Source of the DNA: Firmicutes bacterium UBA4845
GTDB lineage: Bacteria; Bacillota; Clostridia; Tissierellales; Sedimentibacteraceae
NCBI GenBank assembly: GCA_002399975.1
Contig: DHER01000084.1
Location: 95,790 to 119,545 of the forward strand
DNA: 23,756 bases
Direction of reading: 5' to 3'
Shown here: piece after piece, positions 14,526 to 21,653 of the stretch
Layout: each line of letters starts with the position of its first letter
Numbering within the stretch: the first letter of the stretch is position 1
Made by a program: the position numbers and the translations under genes
Notes under the pieces: generated by a model
The model's input: the letters and a program-made list of their open reading frames with translations, nothing else
What the model was told of the DNA's origin: nothing
The model's database searches: none

Positions 14526-16064
14526 ATGAAGAACGTAACAGCATTGATAATACTTGACGGCTGGGGTATTGGAAAAGATTATGAAGGAAATGCAGTAACG
14601 AGGGCGAAAACGCCTAATTTTGATGTTTTAATGAGAAAGTATCCGAATACATCCTTATCTGCAAGCGGCAATGATGTCGGGCTTCCCAAGGGGCAGATGG
14701 GTAATTCGGAAGTAGGTCATTTGAACATAGGTGCAGGAAGAATAGTTTATCAGGATTTTACAAGAATAACAAAATCAATTGAGAATGGAAAAATTAAAGA
14801 TAACGAAGCTTTGAATTCAGCTTTTAAATATGTTAGGCAAAACAATTCAACACTGCACTTTATAGGCCTATTGTCTGATGGAGGCGTCCACAGCCATAAT
14901 TCCCATTTATATAGTCTAATGGAGCTTGCTAAAGAAAATGGTATTAATGATGTTGAGATACACTGCATAACCGATGGGCGTGACGTGAGCCCTACAAGCA
15001 GTCCTAACTTCATAAAAGAGTTGAATAAAAAAATAAGCTCCATTGGAGTTGGGCATATTGCTTCAATAATTGGCAGGTATTATGCCATGGACAGAAACAG
15101 GCAGTGGGACAGAATTGAAATAGCTTACAATGCCTTGGTTAACGGCGAAGGTGAAAAGTTCAAAGACCCTCTTGAAGCAGTTAGGGTGTCTTATTTAGAT
15201 GGTGTAACTGATGAATTTATAAAACCTATATTGATTGAAAATCCAAATGGAGATCCTGTGACAATTAAAGATAATGATGCTGTAATTTTTTTTAATTTCA
15301 GGCCGGACAGGGCGAGACAATTGACACATGCCTTTGTTGATGACAGTTTTAATAACTTTAAAAGAAAAAAAATAAATGTAAAATTCGTTTGTATGACTAT
15401 GTATGACAAAACTATAAAGAATGTGGAAATTGCCTTTAAGCCTAATTATGTGAGGAGTACTTTGGGAGAATATCTAAGCAGCAGGGGATATAAGCAGCTG
15501 AGAGTAGCAGAAACTGAAAAATACGCCCATGTTACATACTTTTTTAATGGTGAGATAGAAGAACCGTTTAAGCATGAAGTAAGAATTCTCATTCCTTCTC
15601 CAAATGTTGCCACATATGATTTAAAGCCGGAAATGAGTGCTTTTAAGTTAAAAGACACCATAATTGAAGAGTTAGAAAAAGAAATGTACCAGGTTATGAT
15701 TATAAATTTTGCAAATCCTGACATGGTAGGTCATACAGGAGATGTTGAGGCAGCTATAAAAGCAGTTGAAGCAGTGGATAAATGCCTTGGTGAAATAGTG
15801 AATTTTATTATACGAATAGACGGAACTGCAATAATTACTGCAGATCATGGCAATTGTGAGGAAATGCTTGATTTGGTCACATTAACAAAATTAACTGCAC
15901 ATACGACAAATAAAGTACCATTTATAGTAGTTAAAAATCATAAAAATTACAAATTAAGAGAAGGAATTTTAGCCGATGTATCACCTACTATTTTAGATCT
16001 TATGAAACTTGAAAAACCTGAAGAAATGACAGGGAAAAGTTTAATTATTCATGAAACCAAATAA
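14526..16064 (+). CDS. gpmI: 2,3-bisphosphoglycerate-independent phosphoglycerate mutase
   Basis: This manganese-dependent mutase interconverts 3- and 2-phosphoglycerate through a phosphoserine. It has 512 residues, typical of iPGM. The alkaline-phosphatase-like half opens with LIILDGWG. The phosphorylated Ser61 lies in GNSEVGHLNIGAGR. Substrate contacts include ITDGRDVSP, GRYYAMDRNRQWDR and FFNFRPDRARQLTHAF. Late metal ligands are NFANPDMVGHTGD and ITADHGNCEEM, and the His in TAHTTNKVPF. I chose ATG 14526. A longer frame from ATG 14502 overlaps the tpiA coding end and adds eight residues not typical of the family. The ribosome binding site (AAGGTAGG) is only moderate. Confidence 0.96.
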   Translation: MKNVTALIILDGWGIGKDYEGNAVTRAKTPNFDVLMRKYPNTSLSASGNDVGLPKGQMGNSEVGHLNIGAGRIVYQDFTRITKSIENGKIKDNEALNSAFKYVRQNNSTLHFIGLLSDGGVHSHNSHLYSLMELAKENGINDVEIHCITDGRDVSPTSSPNFIKELNKKISSIGVGHIASIIGRYYAMDRNRQWDRIEIAYNALVNGEGEKFKDPLEAVRVSYLDGVTDEFIKPILIENPNGDPVTIKDNDAVIFFNFRPDRARQLTHAFVDDSFNNFKRKKINVKFVCMTMYDKTIKNVEIAFKPNYVRSTLGEYLSSRGYKQLRVAETEKYAHVTYFFNGEIEEPFKHEVRILIPSPNVATYDLKPEMSAFKLKDTIIEELEKEMYQVMIINFANPDMVGHTGDVEAAIKAVEAVDKCLGEIVNFIIRIDGTAIITADHGNCEEMLDLVTLTKLTAHTTNKVPFIVVKNHKNYKLREGILADVSPTILDLMKLEKPEEMTGKSLIIHETK

Positions 16065-16076
16065 TGGAGGACAAAA

Positions 16077-17372
16077 ATGACAATTATATCTAATGTTTAT
16101 GCAAGGGAAATATTGGATTCACGAGGCAATCCAACTGTAGAAGTAGAAGTGTGGACTGAAAGCGGAGGATATGGAAGAGCCGGAGTTCCTTCCGGAGCTT
16201 CTACAGGAGCTTTTGAAGCTGTTGAACTTCGTGACGGAGATAAATCAAGATACCTGGGGAAAGGTGTCAGTACTGCAGTGGAAAATGTGAATAAGATAAT
16301 TGCTCCCGAACTTTTGGGAAGAGATTCTACAGAACAGGTTGCAATTGACAATATGTTAATTGAACTTGACGGAACGCCAAACAAAGGAAAACTGGGAGCT
16401 AATGCAATTTTAGGAGCTTCCATAGCATGTGCAAGGGCTGCCGCAGATGCGTTGGGATTGCCTTTATATCAGTATTTAGGCGGAGTTAATGCCAAGGTTC
16501 TTCCTGTACCTATGATGAATATTTTAAACGGAGGTCAGCATGCTGACAATAATGTTGACATTCAGGAATTTATGGTGATGCCCATAGGGGCATGCTGTTT
16601 TAAGGAAGCATTGAGGATGGGTGCTGAAGTATTTCACAATTTAAAAAGCGTATTGAAATCAAAGGGATTAAATACTTCTGTAGGCGATGAAGGCGGTTTT
16701 GCTCCTAATTTGTCATCCAATGAAGAAGCATTGGCAACAATTGTTGAAGCAATTAAAAAAGCAGGGTACGTTCCCGGCAAAGATGTTATGTTGGCAATTG
16801 ATGTTGCTGCAACAGATTTATTTGATCCGGACACAAAAACTTACACTCTTGAAGGTGAAGGAAAGAAGTTTACCCAATCTGAAATAGTTGATTTTTATGC
16901 TTACTTGGCGGATAAATATCCAATTATTTCAATAGAAGACGGAATGAATGAAGAAGATTGGGAAGGCTGGAAAATACTCACTGATAAGCTGGGAAGTAAA
17001 ATTCAGATTGTAGGCGACGACATTTTTGTTACAAACATTAATAGATTTAAAAAGGGTATCGAATTAAAGGTAGCAAATTCAATATTAATAAAATTAAATC
17101 AGATAGGAACAATAGCGGAAACTTTAGATGCTGTTGAAATGGCTAAAAGAGCCGGATATACGGCGATTGTTTCACACCGCTCCGGAGAAACTGACGACAC
17201 GACGATCTCCGATCTGGTTGTTGCGGTGAACGCAGGACAGATAAAGACCGGTGCCCCTTCAAGAATAGACAGGGTGGCAAAATACAATCAATTGCTGAGA
17301 CTAGAGGATATATTAGGTAAAGTGGCTCAATATAACGGGCCAAATGTGTTTTACAATTTGAACAATAAATAA
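16077..17372 (+). CDS. eno: Enolase
   Basis: Enolase (431 residues) dehydrates 2-phosphoglycerate to phosphoenolpyruvate and uses magnesium. The N-terminal AREILDSRGNPTVEVEV and PSGASTGAFEAVELRDGD are canonical. Catalytic Glu205 sits in GDEGGFAPN and catalytic Lys339 in LIKLNQIGT. The second metal-site stretch is IVGDDIFVTN, and the substrate loop is VSHRSGETDDTTISDL. ATG 16077 has TGGAGG 6 nt upstream and follows the gpmI stop by 12 nt. This is the last gene of the glycolytic group. I see no convincing terminator before secG, so some read-through may occur. Length and motifs are normal. Confidence 0.98.
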   Translation: MTIISNVYAREILDSRGNPTVEVEVWTESGGYGRAGVPSGASTGAFEAVELRDGDKSRYLGKGVSTAVENVNKIIAPELLGRDSTEQVAIDNMLIELDGTPNKGKLGANAILGASIACARAAADALGLPLYQYLGGVNAKVLPVPMMNILNGGQHADNNVDIQEFMVMPIGACCFKEALRMGAEVFHNLKSVLKSKGLNTSVGDEGGFAPNLSSNEEALATIVEAIKKAGYVPGKDVMLAIDVAATDLFDPDTKTYTLEGEGKKFTQSEIVDFYAYLADKYPIISIEDGMNEEDWEGWKILTDKLGSKIQIVGDDIFVTNINRFKKGIELKVANSILIKLNQIGTIAETLDAVEMAKRAGYTAIVSHRSGETDDTTISDLVVAVNAGQIKTGAPSRIDRVAKYNQLLRLEDILGKVAQYNGPNVFYNLNNK

Positions 17373-17473
17373 TAGATAAATAAAGGCTTTTTGCTTTTAA
17401 ATACTAACCGGGCATGAAATTTGTTTAAACGTACTGCTAATTGTCATATAGACTGTTCGTTTAAAAATATTTA

Positions 17474-17502
17474 TTGCTTAAATAATTCATTAATGTTATA
17501 AT
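17474..17502 (+). promoter_or_regulatory. Promoter of secG
   Basis: TTGCTT (17474-17479), a 17-bp spacer, and a perfect TATAAT (17497-17502) preceded by TG at 17494-17495 (extended -10). It gives secG a start separate from the glycolytic operon, with a leader of roughly 35 nt. Confidence 0.7.
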
Positions 17503-17544
17503 TCATATATCATTCAGATTAAGCGGTTACGGGAGGTGTATATA

Positions 17545-17775
17545 GTGAAAACAGTAGTAAGAGTACTTTTAATAATTGCAAGTTTGTTCTTAATTGCGAG
17601 CATTTTGCTCCAGTCAGGAAAGTCAGCTGGACTATCTGGTGAGGTAGCAGGAGGTGCTGAATCAATTTGGGGTAAAAATAAAGGCAGAAGTTTCGAAGGT
17701 AAGTTAGAGAAAGCAACAGCCATTTCAGCCATTGTCTTTCTAATATCCTCACTAATTTTGGCAGCTATTGAGTAA
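17545..17775 (+). CDS. secG: SecG, preprotein translocase subunit
   Basis: SecG is the small third subunit of the SecYEG protein-conducting channel in the cytoplasmic membrane. The 76-residue product has two membrane helices (about residues 3-24 and 55-74) joined by a glycine-rich loop. The loop has the family signature LLQSGKSAGLSGEVAGGAE, and then WGKNKGRSFEGKLEKATAI. I placed the start at GTG 17545. A frame from GTG 17536 overlaps GGGAGG (17531-17536), which is the ribosome binding site 8 nt ahead of 17545. It has its own promoter and a strong terminator. In many Firmicutes eno or secG lies just before rnr; here three other genes intervene. Confidence 0.95.
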   Translation: MKTVVRVLLIIASLFLIASILLQSGKSAGLSGEVAGGAESIWGKNKGRSFEGKLEKATAISAIVFLISSLILAAIE

Positions 17776-17815
17776 CAGAGCTTGTAGTTATTTTCTATAT
17801 TTAATGTGTTTATAT

Positions 17816-17844
17816 AAGACTTCTCGTTGTAAGAAGTCTTTTTT
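17816..17844 (+). terminator. Intrinsic terminator after secG
   Basis: AAGACTTCT (17816-17824) pairs perfectly with AGAAGTCTT (17832-17840) around a 7-nt loop, and the T-run 17839-17844 follows. This ends the secG transcript 40 nt after its stop. Confidence 0.92.
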
Positions 17845-17845
17845 G

Positions 17846-17874
17846 TTGCAGATTTACTTTGGTTAGCATATAAT
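17846..17874 (+). promoter_or_regulatory. Promoter of the hydrolase-Mur ligase-ddl unit
   Basis: TTGCAG (17846-17851), exactly 17 bp, and a perfect TATAAT (17869-17874). It begins one base after the secG terminator. Transcription would start near 17881, giving a leader of about 90 nt. Confidence 0.78.
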
Positions 17875-17898
17875 ATTAAAAAGTGAAACAATGAATAG

Positions 17899-17943
17899 CA
17901 AGCAATTGAAACCAACTGCTTGGATAAATCAACACTTCAATTG
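17899..17943 (+). other. 5' leader with two mutually exclusive stems
   Basis: CAAGCA (17899-17904) pairs with TGCTTG (17917-17922). CAATTGAA (17903-17910) pairs perfectly with TTCAATTG (17936-17943). The left arms overlap by two bases, so both cannot form fully at once. The second stem ends 4 nt before a GGAAAGGA (17947-17954). It may tune expression of the genes below, but no known riboswitch class is recognised. Confidence 0.4.
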
Positions 17944-17969
17944 TATGGAAAGGACTGACTGTTTGACAA

Positions 17970-18743
17970 ATGTATGTAAGTATTGACGGGCTAAATATTA
18001 ATTACATAGATGAAGGAAGCGGCAAAACTGTACTGTTGCTTCACGGATGGGGCGGAAGTATTCAGACAATGAGGCCCATAGCAGATATATTAAATGGAAA
18101 ATGCAGGGTTGTTGCGTTAGACCTGCCGGGATTCGGTAAAAGTGATATACCGAAAGCACCTTGGAATTCATATGATTATGCATTGTGTATAAAAAAGTTT
18201 ATTGACAAATTAAGATTAGATGACATTGTATTGTTTGGGCATTCTCATGGCGGCAGAATTTCCATTGTATTATCAACCGTATACGGTTCTGTTGTTAAAA
18301 AACTTGTACTTATTGACAGTGCAGGCATAATTCCAAAAAAAAAGCTAAAGTATTATATCAAAGTTTATTCTTTTAAATTGTTTAAAAAAATTTATCTATT
18401 ATTCTCGAAAGGTGATTCAAGGGAACAAAAAATAGAAAGCTTTTATAATAAATTTGGTTCTGTGGATTACAGAGAATCACAAGGAGTTATGAGACAGACC
18501 ATGGTCAGGGTTATCCACGATAATTTAGCGCCGCTGTTGCCTAAAATAAAAGTGCCTACATTGCTAATATGGGGAGAAAATGACCAAGATACACCTCTTT
18601 ATATGGGAAAGTTGATGGAAGAAAAAATAAATGACAGCGGTTTGGTAGTTTTGAAAGGTGCAGGACATTATTCATACATTGATTGTTATGGACAGTTTAA
18701 AGCTGTAATTAATGTTTTTTTGAAGGACGAATTTAATAAATAG
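17970..18743 (+). CDS. Alpha/beta-fold hydrolase, substrate unknown
   Basis: This 257-residue protein has a complete alpha/beta hydrolase catalytic set. The oxyanion loop is HGWGG (residues 25-29). The nucleophile elbow GHSHGG has Ser92, the acid is probably Asp205 in WGENDQDTP, and the base is His233 in GAGHYSYID. A lid region of about residues 120-180 is rich in Lys, Phe and Tyr. No signal peptide is seen, so it is probably cytoplasmic. Start ATG 17970 is forced: an in-frame TGA lies at 17964. The only good ribosome binding site, GGAAAGGA, is 15 nt upstream, unusually far. It is the first gene of a separately promoted unit with a membrane Mur ligase and a D-Ala-D-Ala ligase. A role in cell-wall precursor turnover is plausible from context, but esterase, lipase or housekeeping roles cannot be excluded. 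Confidence 0.85.
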   Translation: MYVSIDGLNINYIDEGSGKTVLLLHGWGGSIQTMRPIADILNGKCRVVALDLPGFGKSDIPKAPWNSYDYALCIKKFIDKLRLDDIVLFGHSHGGRISIVLSTVYGSVVKKLVLIDSAGIIPKKKLKYYIKVYSFKLFKKIYLLFSKGDSREQKIESFYNKFGSVDYRESQGVMRQTMVRVIHDNLAPLLPKIKVPTLLIWGENDQDTPLYMGKLMEEKINDSGLVVLKGAGHYSYIDCYGQFKAVINVFLKDEFNK

Positions 18744-18753
18744 GAGTGAAAAA

Positions 18754-20394
18754 ATGCAAGTAATAATTTTGTTATTTTCAATATGCTGGTTTATGCTGTG
18801 CGTCATTAAACTTAAGTACGGTCTGAATATGCTTCAAATTGAAGGATATAAAAACGAGAAGTATATTGAATGGATTGATGGGCATAAGGATAAGGTATTC
18901 ACATCAAAAGACAAAATTTATACTGTTATATCAATAATCAACGCAATATTTTTCATGATATTGCCAAATGTTTATGGAGACAAAAACTTATATTTTCACG
19001 CAACGATTAACTTGGCATTTACTTTTGTTTTTTTGGTTTTAAATTTTAAAACTAAATATAATGCAAAGAAACCTTTTGTATTAACTAAAAGATCAAAGAG
19101 ACTTATAGCTGTTGCATTACTGCTGGTAATTGTGGATTTTACAATAGTTGTTGTTTTAATTCGATTGTTTGCAGCGAAAATTTCGCAGTTTTTCCCTATA
19201 TGGGCAGGTTTTTTAGCGATAATTTATTTGTTCAGTTCATATTATATAGCAGGGGCTAACATTATTCTAAAACCTATAGAAAATAAAATCAATAAAAAAT
19301 ATTATGAGGCGGCTTCTGATAAAATAAAGAATATGAGAAATCTTACATCCATAGGGATTACAGGAAGTTACGGAAAGACCAGCACAAAATTTGCTTCCAC
19401 AACAATACTTAAAGAGAAATATAAGGTATTAAATACTCCTGAAAGCTATAACACGCCTATGGGCATAAGCAAGGTAGTCAATAATCAATTAGATGATGAA
19501 TATGAAATCTTCATTTCAGAGTTAGGAGCAACCAAGGTAGGGGATATCAAAGAAGTTGCTGCCCTCGTAAATCCAAGACTCGGTATCATTACCTCAATAG
19601 GTCCGTGTCATTTAGAAACCTTCAAGTCTGTTGAAAACATTATGAGGACCAAGTATGAACTTATTGAAATGCTTCCCATGGATGGAGTTGCAATTTTCAA
19701 TTACGATAATAAATATGTAAAAAAATTAGCCGATAAAACATTCAAGAAAAAAATATTGTATGGAATAAAAAGTATTGAAGATGCAGACGTTTTTGCAGCT
19801 GATATAGAAGTTGGAAGCACAGGCTCAAAATTTATGCTGTGCATAGACGGGCTTGGAACTGTGGAATGTGAGACAAAACTTCTTGGGGAACACAATATTT
19901 TAAATATTTTGGCAGGTGCTTCGGCAGCTAAGGTTTTGGGTTTGTCATTGGAAGAAATTGCAAGAGGCATTTCAAAAATAGAAAGCGTTGAACACAGGCT
20001 GCAGTTAATTGACCCGGGTACAGGAGTACTTGTTGTAGATGATGCATATAATTCAAATCCTGATGGAGCAAAGGCTGCATTGGATGTTTTGGATGCTTTT
20101 ACCGACAGGCGAAAAATAATTATTACTCCCGGAATGGTAGAATTAGGTGCTGTTGAAGAAGAGGAAAATGAAAAATTCGGCAAAAATATTGCGAAGGTGT
20201 GCCATATAGCTATATTGGTAGGACAAAAACGTACTGAGCCAATATACAGAGGGCTAAAAAAACAGAAATTTAATGAAAATAATATATATGTGGTTAATTC
20301 ATTAAATGAAGCAAGTGAATTATTGAAAACTTTAACAAAATCCAATGATGTAGTCTTATTTGAAAATGATCTTCCCGACACATACAACGAATAA
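18754..20394 (+). CDS. Membrane-anchored Mur ligase of MurF type
   Basis: This 546-residue protein joins two parts. Residues 1-175 hold about five hydrophobic segments (near 1-18, 55-74, 80-98, 117-139, 147-170). The rest is a Mur ligase catalytic and C-terminal domain. The latter has the P-loop TGSYGKTST (about 203-211), ISELGATKVGDI, the metal/substrate segment SIGPCHLETFKSVENI, LLGEHNILNILAGASA, VEHRLQL and VDDAYNSNPDGAKAAL. The last motif is typical of MurF, which adds D-Ala-D-Ala to the UDP-MurNAc-tripeptide. The soluble N-terminal substrate-binding domain of standard MurF is replaced by the membrane part. The ribosome binding site overlaps the hydrolase stop, and ddl follows 16 nt later, so coupled expression with D-Ala-D-Ala synthesis is likely. 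A paralogue beside a normal murF elsewhere is my expectation; substrate is unproven. Confidence 0.85.
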   Translation: MQVIILLFSICWFMLCVIKLKYGLNMLQIEGYKNEKYIEWIDGHKDKVFTSKDKIYTVISIINAIFFMILPNVYGDKNLYFHATINLAFTFVFLVLNFKTKYNAKKPFVLTKRSKRLIAVALLLVIVDFTIVVVLIRLFAAKISQFFPIWAGFLAIIYLFSSYYIAGANIILKPIENKINKKYYEAASDKIKNMRNLTSIGITGSYGKTSTKFASTTILKEKYKVLNTPESYNTPMGISKVVNNQLDDEYEIFISELGATKVGDIKEVAALVNPRLGIITSIGPCHLETFKSVENIMRTKYELIEMLPMDGVAIFNYDNKYVKKLADKTFKKKILYGIKSIEDADVFAADIEVGSTGSKFMLCIDGLGTVECETKLLGEHNILNILAGASAAKVLGLSLEEIARGISKIESVEHRLQLIDPGTGVLVVDDAYNSNPDGAKAALDVLDAFTDRRKIIITPGMVELGAVEEEENEKFGKNIAKVCHIAILVGQKRTEPIYRGLKKQKFNENNIYVVNSLNEASELLKTLTKSNDVVLFENDLPDTYNE

Positions 20395-20410
20395 TAATAT
20401 GGAGGTTAGT

Positions 20411-21571
20411 ATGAAAAAATCAATAGGTATTATAATAGGAGGCAAATCCGTTGAACATGAAGTTTCAATAATAACAGGCATGCAGGTTTTTGAAAACATA
20501 GATAAATCAATATACGAACCAAGGATAATATATATACAAAAGGACGGGAGATGGTATGTGGGAAATAGCCTTCATGATATCAACAATTATAAAATAAAAA
20601 AATTCGATGATGCATATGAAGTCCTGCCGGGCTTTAGGAACGGCAAACTTATTCTTTATCCTCATCCAGATATTAAGCAGAGATTTTTCAGAAAAAAATA
20701 CAATACATATGAAATTGAAGTTGTATTTCCGGCAGTTCACGGAACAAATACCGAAGACGGTTCACTTCATGGTATGTTTCAAATAAACGGTGTGCCTTGT
20801 GCTTTCGGCTCCGTTCTAAGTTCCGCCGTAGGAATGGATAAAGTTATAATGAAAAAAGTATTCCAAAGCAGTAATCTGCCTATAGTGGACTATACATGGT
20901 TTTACAGAAGTGGTTTTAAAGGTGGGGAAAAGGAAAAAATATTGGAGGAAATCGAGAAACTGGGATACCCATTAATAGTGAAACCAGCAAATCTCGGCTC
21001 CAGCGTTGGAATAAATAAATCAAAGGACTTTAATGAACTAATATATGCCATTGAAGTGGCCATGTCTTATGACAGAAAAATAATAGTTGAGAAATGTATT
21101 GAAAATGTAAGGGAAATAAATTGTGCTGTAATGGGATATGAGAATGACCTTATGGCTTCACTATGTGAGGAACCCATAGGATGGAAGGAGTTTTTGACAT
21201 ATGAAGATAAATACGTCAGCAAAAAAAAGGGCGATTCCGAATCAAAAAAAAGAATACCTGCAGATATAGACAAGGAAGTTGAAGATACAATTAAAAACTA
21301 TGCAAAAGAAGTTTTTAAAGCGGTGGATTGTTGTGGTAATGCAAGAATAGATTTTTTGTATGATGGCAGCAATGTATATGTGAATGAAATAAATACAATT
21401 CCAGGTTCTCTTGGGTTTTATCTTTGGGAAGGGGCCGGAATTTCATTTACGGATTTAATTTCACAAATTATTCAGCTTTCCGAAATACAGCATGAACAAA
21501 GAAATGCAAACATAACTACCTATGATATAGATTTGCTGAATAAGCTTGGAAACAGCGGGAAACATAAATAG
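20411..21571 (+). CDS. ddl: D-alanine-D-alanine ligase
   Basis: This ATP-grasp enzyme joins two D-alanines for the peptidoglycan stem. The start is ATG 20411 with GGAGG (20401-20405) 5 nt upstream. A longer in-frame reading from 20360 overlaps the previous gene and is rejected. The product has 386 residues, longer than compact Ddl enzymes because of inserts and a polar C-terminal tail. Motifs are GGKSVEHEVSIITG with Glu15, PAVHGTNTEDGSLHGMF, VKPANLGSSVGI with Ser198, TYEDKY with Lys267-Tyr268, and NEINTIPGSLGFYLWE. Glu, Ser and the Lys-Tyr pair of the omega loop match D-Ala-D-Ala ligases; VanA-type D-lactate ligases have a different residue for that Tyr. It pairs with the adjacent MurF-like gene. 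Confidence 0.93.
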   Translation: MKKSIGIIIGGKSVEHEVSIITGMQVFENIDKSIYEPRIIYIQKDGRWYVGNSLHDINNYKIKKFDDAYEVLPGFRNGKLILYPHPDIKQRFFRKKYNTYEIEVVFPAVHGTNTEDGSLHGMFQINGVPCAFGSVLSSAVGMDKVIMKKVFQSSNLPIVDYTWFYRSGFKGGEKEKILEEIEKLGYPLIVKPANLGSSVGINKSKDFNELIYAIEVAMSYDRKIIVEKCIENVREINCAVMGYENDLMASLCEEPIGWKEFLTYEDKYVSKKKGDSESKKRIPADIDKEVEDTIKNYAKEVFKAVDCCGNARIDFLYDGSNVYVNEINTIPGSLGFYLWEGAGISFTDLISQIIQLSEIQHEQRNANITTYDIDLLNKLGNSGKHK

Positions 21572-21592
21572 TGGGATTAAATCATAAATCAT

Positions 21593-21622
21593 AAATCGAG
21601 GCGGTTTTTTCCGCCCCGATTT
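21593..21622 (+). other. Strong hairpin between ddl and rnr
   Basis: AAATCG-A-GGCGG (21593-21604) pairs with CCGCC-C-CGATTT (21611-21622) with one mismatch and a loop of six T. The T-run is in the loop, not after the stem, so a classical terminator on + is doubtful. The right arm also forms a separate palindrome, CGATTTAAATCG (21617-21628). Three ATAAATC-like repeats lie just upstream. An mRNA processing or weak termination role is possible. Confidence 0.6.
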
Positions 21623-21653
21623 AAATCGCCGGTATAAAACAGGAGAAAAAATA

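Noticed and set aside
17384..17396. Possible terminator just after eno
   Set aside because: AAAGGC and GCTTT around five T give at most a bulged five-pair stem; too weak to call.
19701..20387. A 228-residue minus-strand ORF opposite the Mur ligase gene
   Set aside because: It is Ser/Phe-rich antisense shadow with no ribosome binding site or family resemblance, opposite a well-supported gene.
20360..20410. N-terminal extension of ddl overlapping the Mur ligase gene
   Set aside because: ATG 20411 has GGAGG at ideal spacing, and the family sequence begins there; the extension overlaps the upstream coding end.
20411..21571. Ddl as a VanA-type D-Ala-D-Lac ligase
   Set aside because: The omega-loop Lys-Tyr (TYEDKY) and the Glu15/Ser198 positions match D-Ala-D-Ala ligases, and no VanH or VanX gene is nearby.
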